Positions 17,305-18,646 of a stretch of 18,646 bases of DNA are shown here, piece by piece (the stretch's first letter is position 1; each line of letters begins with the position of its first letter). A model generated the notes under the pieces. It worked only from the letters and a program-made list of their open reading frames with translations, searched no databases and was not told the origin of the DNA. Origin of the DNA: JAEUMW01 sp039807745 (GTDB taxonomy: Bacteria > Pseudomonadota > Gammaproteobacteria > Burkholderiales > JAEUMW01); contig JBDHRV010000065.1 of the NCBI GenBank assembly GCA_039807745.1, forward strand, positions 1-18,646, in the 5' to 3' direction. Both the position numbers and the translations under genes were made by a program.

Positions 17305-17335
17305 AGCGGGACAGGGCTTGCGGCCCCATCCCGCT
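17305..17335 (-). promoter_or_regulatory. 13-bp hairpin in the carA leader
   Basis: Read on the minus strand, the arms AGCGGGATGGGGC and GCCCTGTCCCGCT pair over 13 positions (two G-U) around a 5-base loop, CGCAA. The hairpin starts about six bases after the predicted transcription start and is followed by TTGTG, a weak U-tract. It lies between the promoter and the carA Shine-Dalgarno, so it could be an attenuator, a 5' stabilising structure or a protein-binding site. No leader peptide is visible. Confidence 0.7.
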
Positions 17336-17347
17336 CGACGCCTGCGG

Positions 17348-17376
17348 ATTATACGTTGCCGCGCACGACCGGGCAA
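17348..17376 (-). promoter_or_regulatory. Sigma-70-type promoter of carA
   Basis: On the minus strand a perfect TATAAT (17348-17353) lies exactly 17 bases from TTGCCC (17371-17376), which matches four of six -35 positions. The predicted start is near 17341, giving a leader of about 70 bases before the TTG start of carA. It is the best-matching promoter in the window. Confidence 0.8.
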
Positions 17377-17378
17377 CG
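17354..17378. promoter_or_regulatory. Inverted repeat within the carA promoter
   Basis: cgttgcc (17354-17360) and ggcaacg (17372-17378) are perfect 7-bp arms separated by 11 bases. The repeat starts directly beside the -10 element and covers the whole spacer and the -35 element. It could be an operator for a dimeric repressor or, less likely since no T-run follows, a terminator remnant of dapB. The binding protein is unknown. Confidence 0.55.
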
Positions 17379-17392
17379 ACGAGCAGCGTGCG

Positions 17393-18193
17393 TCAGCGCA
17401 GCCCCAGTACGTCCTGCATATCGTACAGACCCGCCGGCCGGTCGGCGAGCCAGCGTGCGGCGCGCAGCGCGCCCTGCGCGAAAGTGGCGCGGCTCGAAGC
17501 CTTGTGCGTGATCTCCACGCGCTCCCCGACACCCGCGAAGAGCACCGTATGATCGCCCACGATGTCACCGCCGCGCACCGTCGCAAAGCCGATGGTCGAC
17601 GCATTGCGCTCGCCGGTGACGCCTTCGCGGCCGTACACCGCGCAGCCCGCAAGGTCGCGCCCCACGGCCCGGGCCACCACCTCTCCCATGCGCAAGGCGG
17701 TGCCGGACGGTGCGTCGACCTTGTGCCGATGATGCGCCTCGACGATCTCCACGTCGTAACCCTCGGAGAGCACGCGCGCCGCCGTGTCGAGCAGCTTGAA
17801 GACGAGATTCACGCCGACGCTCATGTTGGGAGCGGCGACGATCGCGATACGCTGCGCGACATCCGCCAATCTTTCCCGGTGCTGCTCCGAGAGCCCGGTG
17901 GTGCCGATCACCATCTTCACCTTCAGCACGTCGCAGGCGGCCAGATGCGCAAGCGTTCCCTCCGGACGGGTGAAGTCGATCAGCACATCCACGTCGGCAA
18001 GCGTGCGCTCGATGTCGTCGCTGATTACGACACCGCAGGGCGCGCCGATGAATTCCCCCGCGTCGCGCCCAAGAAACGGGCTTGCCGAGCGCTCGAGCGC
18101 CGCCACGAGGCGGGCATCCGGCGCCTGCGTCAAGGTCTCGATCAGGCTCCTGCCCATGCGGCCGGAGGCACCGGCGATGGCAACGCGCAGCAT
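17393..18193 (-). CDS. dapB: 4-hydroxy-tetrahydrodipicolinate reductase
   Basis: DapB reduces hydroxy-tetrahydrodipicolinate with NAD(P)H in the pathway to diaminopimelate and lysine. The 266-residue protein has the nucleotide-binding GASGRMG (8-14) and the signature EAHHRHKVDAPSGTA (152-166). By alignment with the E. coli enzyme this carries the catalytic H154 and K158. The GTTG (97-100) and APNMSVGVN (121-129) segments of the family are also present. The ATG at 18193 begins directly at the first strand (MLRVAIAG), although no good Shine-Dalgarno precedes it. It follows a truncated ORF by 24 bases and is separated from carA by 124 bases holding the carA promoter. Confidence 0.98.
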   Translation of the reverse strand: MLRVAIAGASGRMGRSLIETLTQAPDARLVAALERSASPFLGRDAGEFIGAPCGVVISDDIERTLADVDVLIDFTRPEGTLAHLAACDVLKVKMVIGTTGLSEQHRERLADVAQRIAIVAAPNMSVGVNLVFKLLDTAARVLSEGYDVEIVEAHHRHKVDAPSGTALRMGEVVARAVGRDLAGCAVYGREGVTGERNASTIGFATVRGGDIVGDHTVLFAGVGERVEITHKASSRATFAQGALRAARWLADRPAGLYDMQDVLGLR

Positions 18194-18217
18194 GGAGATG
18201 GATGCGCTCTCGGTCGT

Positions 18218-18646
18218 TCAGCGCGGCGGCGCCACCGGCGCGGCATCGTCGCCCACACCGATGACGTTCTTCACGCCGGAAGTGACCGAATCGACGATCG
18301 ACTCGCCTGCCGACGGCGGGGGTGGCGCCTTCTGCTTGGTGGTCCTGGATCGGGGCACGCTGGCGGACGCCTCGGTAGCACCCGGACGCGGAACCTGCTC
18401 CTCGCTCGCCCCCGGACGCGGCCGTCCGACTTGTTCTTCGACTGCCGCGGGCCGCGGACGCGGTACTGCATCCTTGTCGCGCTTTTTCGTGCCGGTCGAG
18501 GTGGAAGGGCTGGCCTTGGCCGAAGGACTCGGCACGGCTGCCTCATCGTCGGCACCGAACACCTTCTTCACCGACTTCGTCACGCTGTCGAACATGCCAC
18601 CGCTCGATCCCGCCGCGGCTCCGACCTTGGCACCAGTACCCGCGGC
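18218..18646 (-). CDS. C-terminal part of an Ala/Pro-rich protein of unknown function
   Basis: The frame is open to the window edge, so the 5' end is missing. An ATG at 18595 could start a 125-residue protein, but the codons before it encode a similar Gly/Ala/Ser linker and no clear Shine-Dalgarno precedes it, so I read through it. A segment DSVTKSVKKVFGADDEA recurs near the end as DSVTSGVKNVIGVGDDA. Between them are tandem units of the type RPRPAAVEEQV / RPRPGASEEQV / PRPGATEAS. No enzyme motif is visible. In betaproteobacteria bamE usually precedes dapB, so this may be a variable C-terminal extension of BamE. That rests on position only. Confidence 0.6.
   Translation of the reverse strand, partial: AAGTGAKVGAAAGSSGGMFDSVTKSVKKVFGADDEAAVPSPSAKASPSTSTGTKKRDKDAVPRPRPAAVEEQVGRPRPGASEEQVPRPGATEASASVPRSRTTKQKAPPPPSAGESIVDSVTSGVKNVIGVGDDAAPVAPPR

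Overview
The window looks like a chromosomal housekeeping region of a GC-rich betaproteobacterium. I infer this from gene order and protein family style, not from a marker gene. Read along the minus strand, the order is partial ORF - dapB - carA - carB - greA - DUF4149, then rlmE - ftsH - folP - glmM - small lipoprotein - pstS - pstC - pstA - pstB - tpiA - secG - tRNA-Leu - nuoA. The backbone greA / yhbY / rlmE / ftsH / folP / glmM / secG / tRNA-Leu is shared with E. coli. The tpiA-secG-tRNA-Leu-nuoA join and the DUF4149 gene beside greA are typical of betaproteobacteria. Every gene is on the minus strand except yhbY, which is on the plus strand.

Right end (about 17.3-18.6 kb): a 5'-truncated Ala/Pro-rich ORF is followed by dapB (lysine and diaminopimelate synthesis). 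Next comes a well-formed promoter driving carA-carB-greA-DUF4149: carbamoyl phosphate synthetase for arginine and pyrimidines, a transcript-cleavage factor and a small membrane protein. The carA leader carries a 13-bp hairpin, and its promoter spacer carries an inverted repeat.

Middle (about 7.9-11.9 kb): yhbY (ribosome-associated CRM protein) diverges from rlmE (23S rRNA 2'-O-methyltransferase), which is followed by ftsH (membrane AAA+ protease). An intrinsic terminator sits between ftsH and folP, ending three bases before the folP start codon. folP (dihydropteroate synthase), glmM (phosphoglucosamine mutase) and a small unrecognised lipoprotein then overlap one another.

Left (1-6.5 kb): a pstSCAB high-affinity phosphate transporter lies between glmM and tpiA, with a good candidate PhoB box at a correctly spaced -10 element and no phoU within the window. 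tpiA has its own sigma-70-type promoter and is followed by secG, a class II tRNA-Leu(GAG) and nuoA. The first 110 bases hold a large stem-loop and no recognisable nuoB.

I found no CRISPR array, insertion sequence, phage gene, toxin-antitoxin pair, defence system or biosynthetic cluster. The second-look items are mainly regulatory: the Pho box, the carA leader and operator-like repeat, the terminator at folP, hairpins after pstS and nuoA, and two proteins I could not identify.
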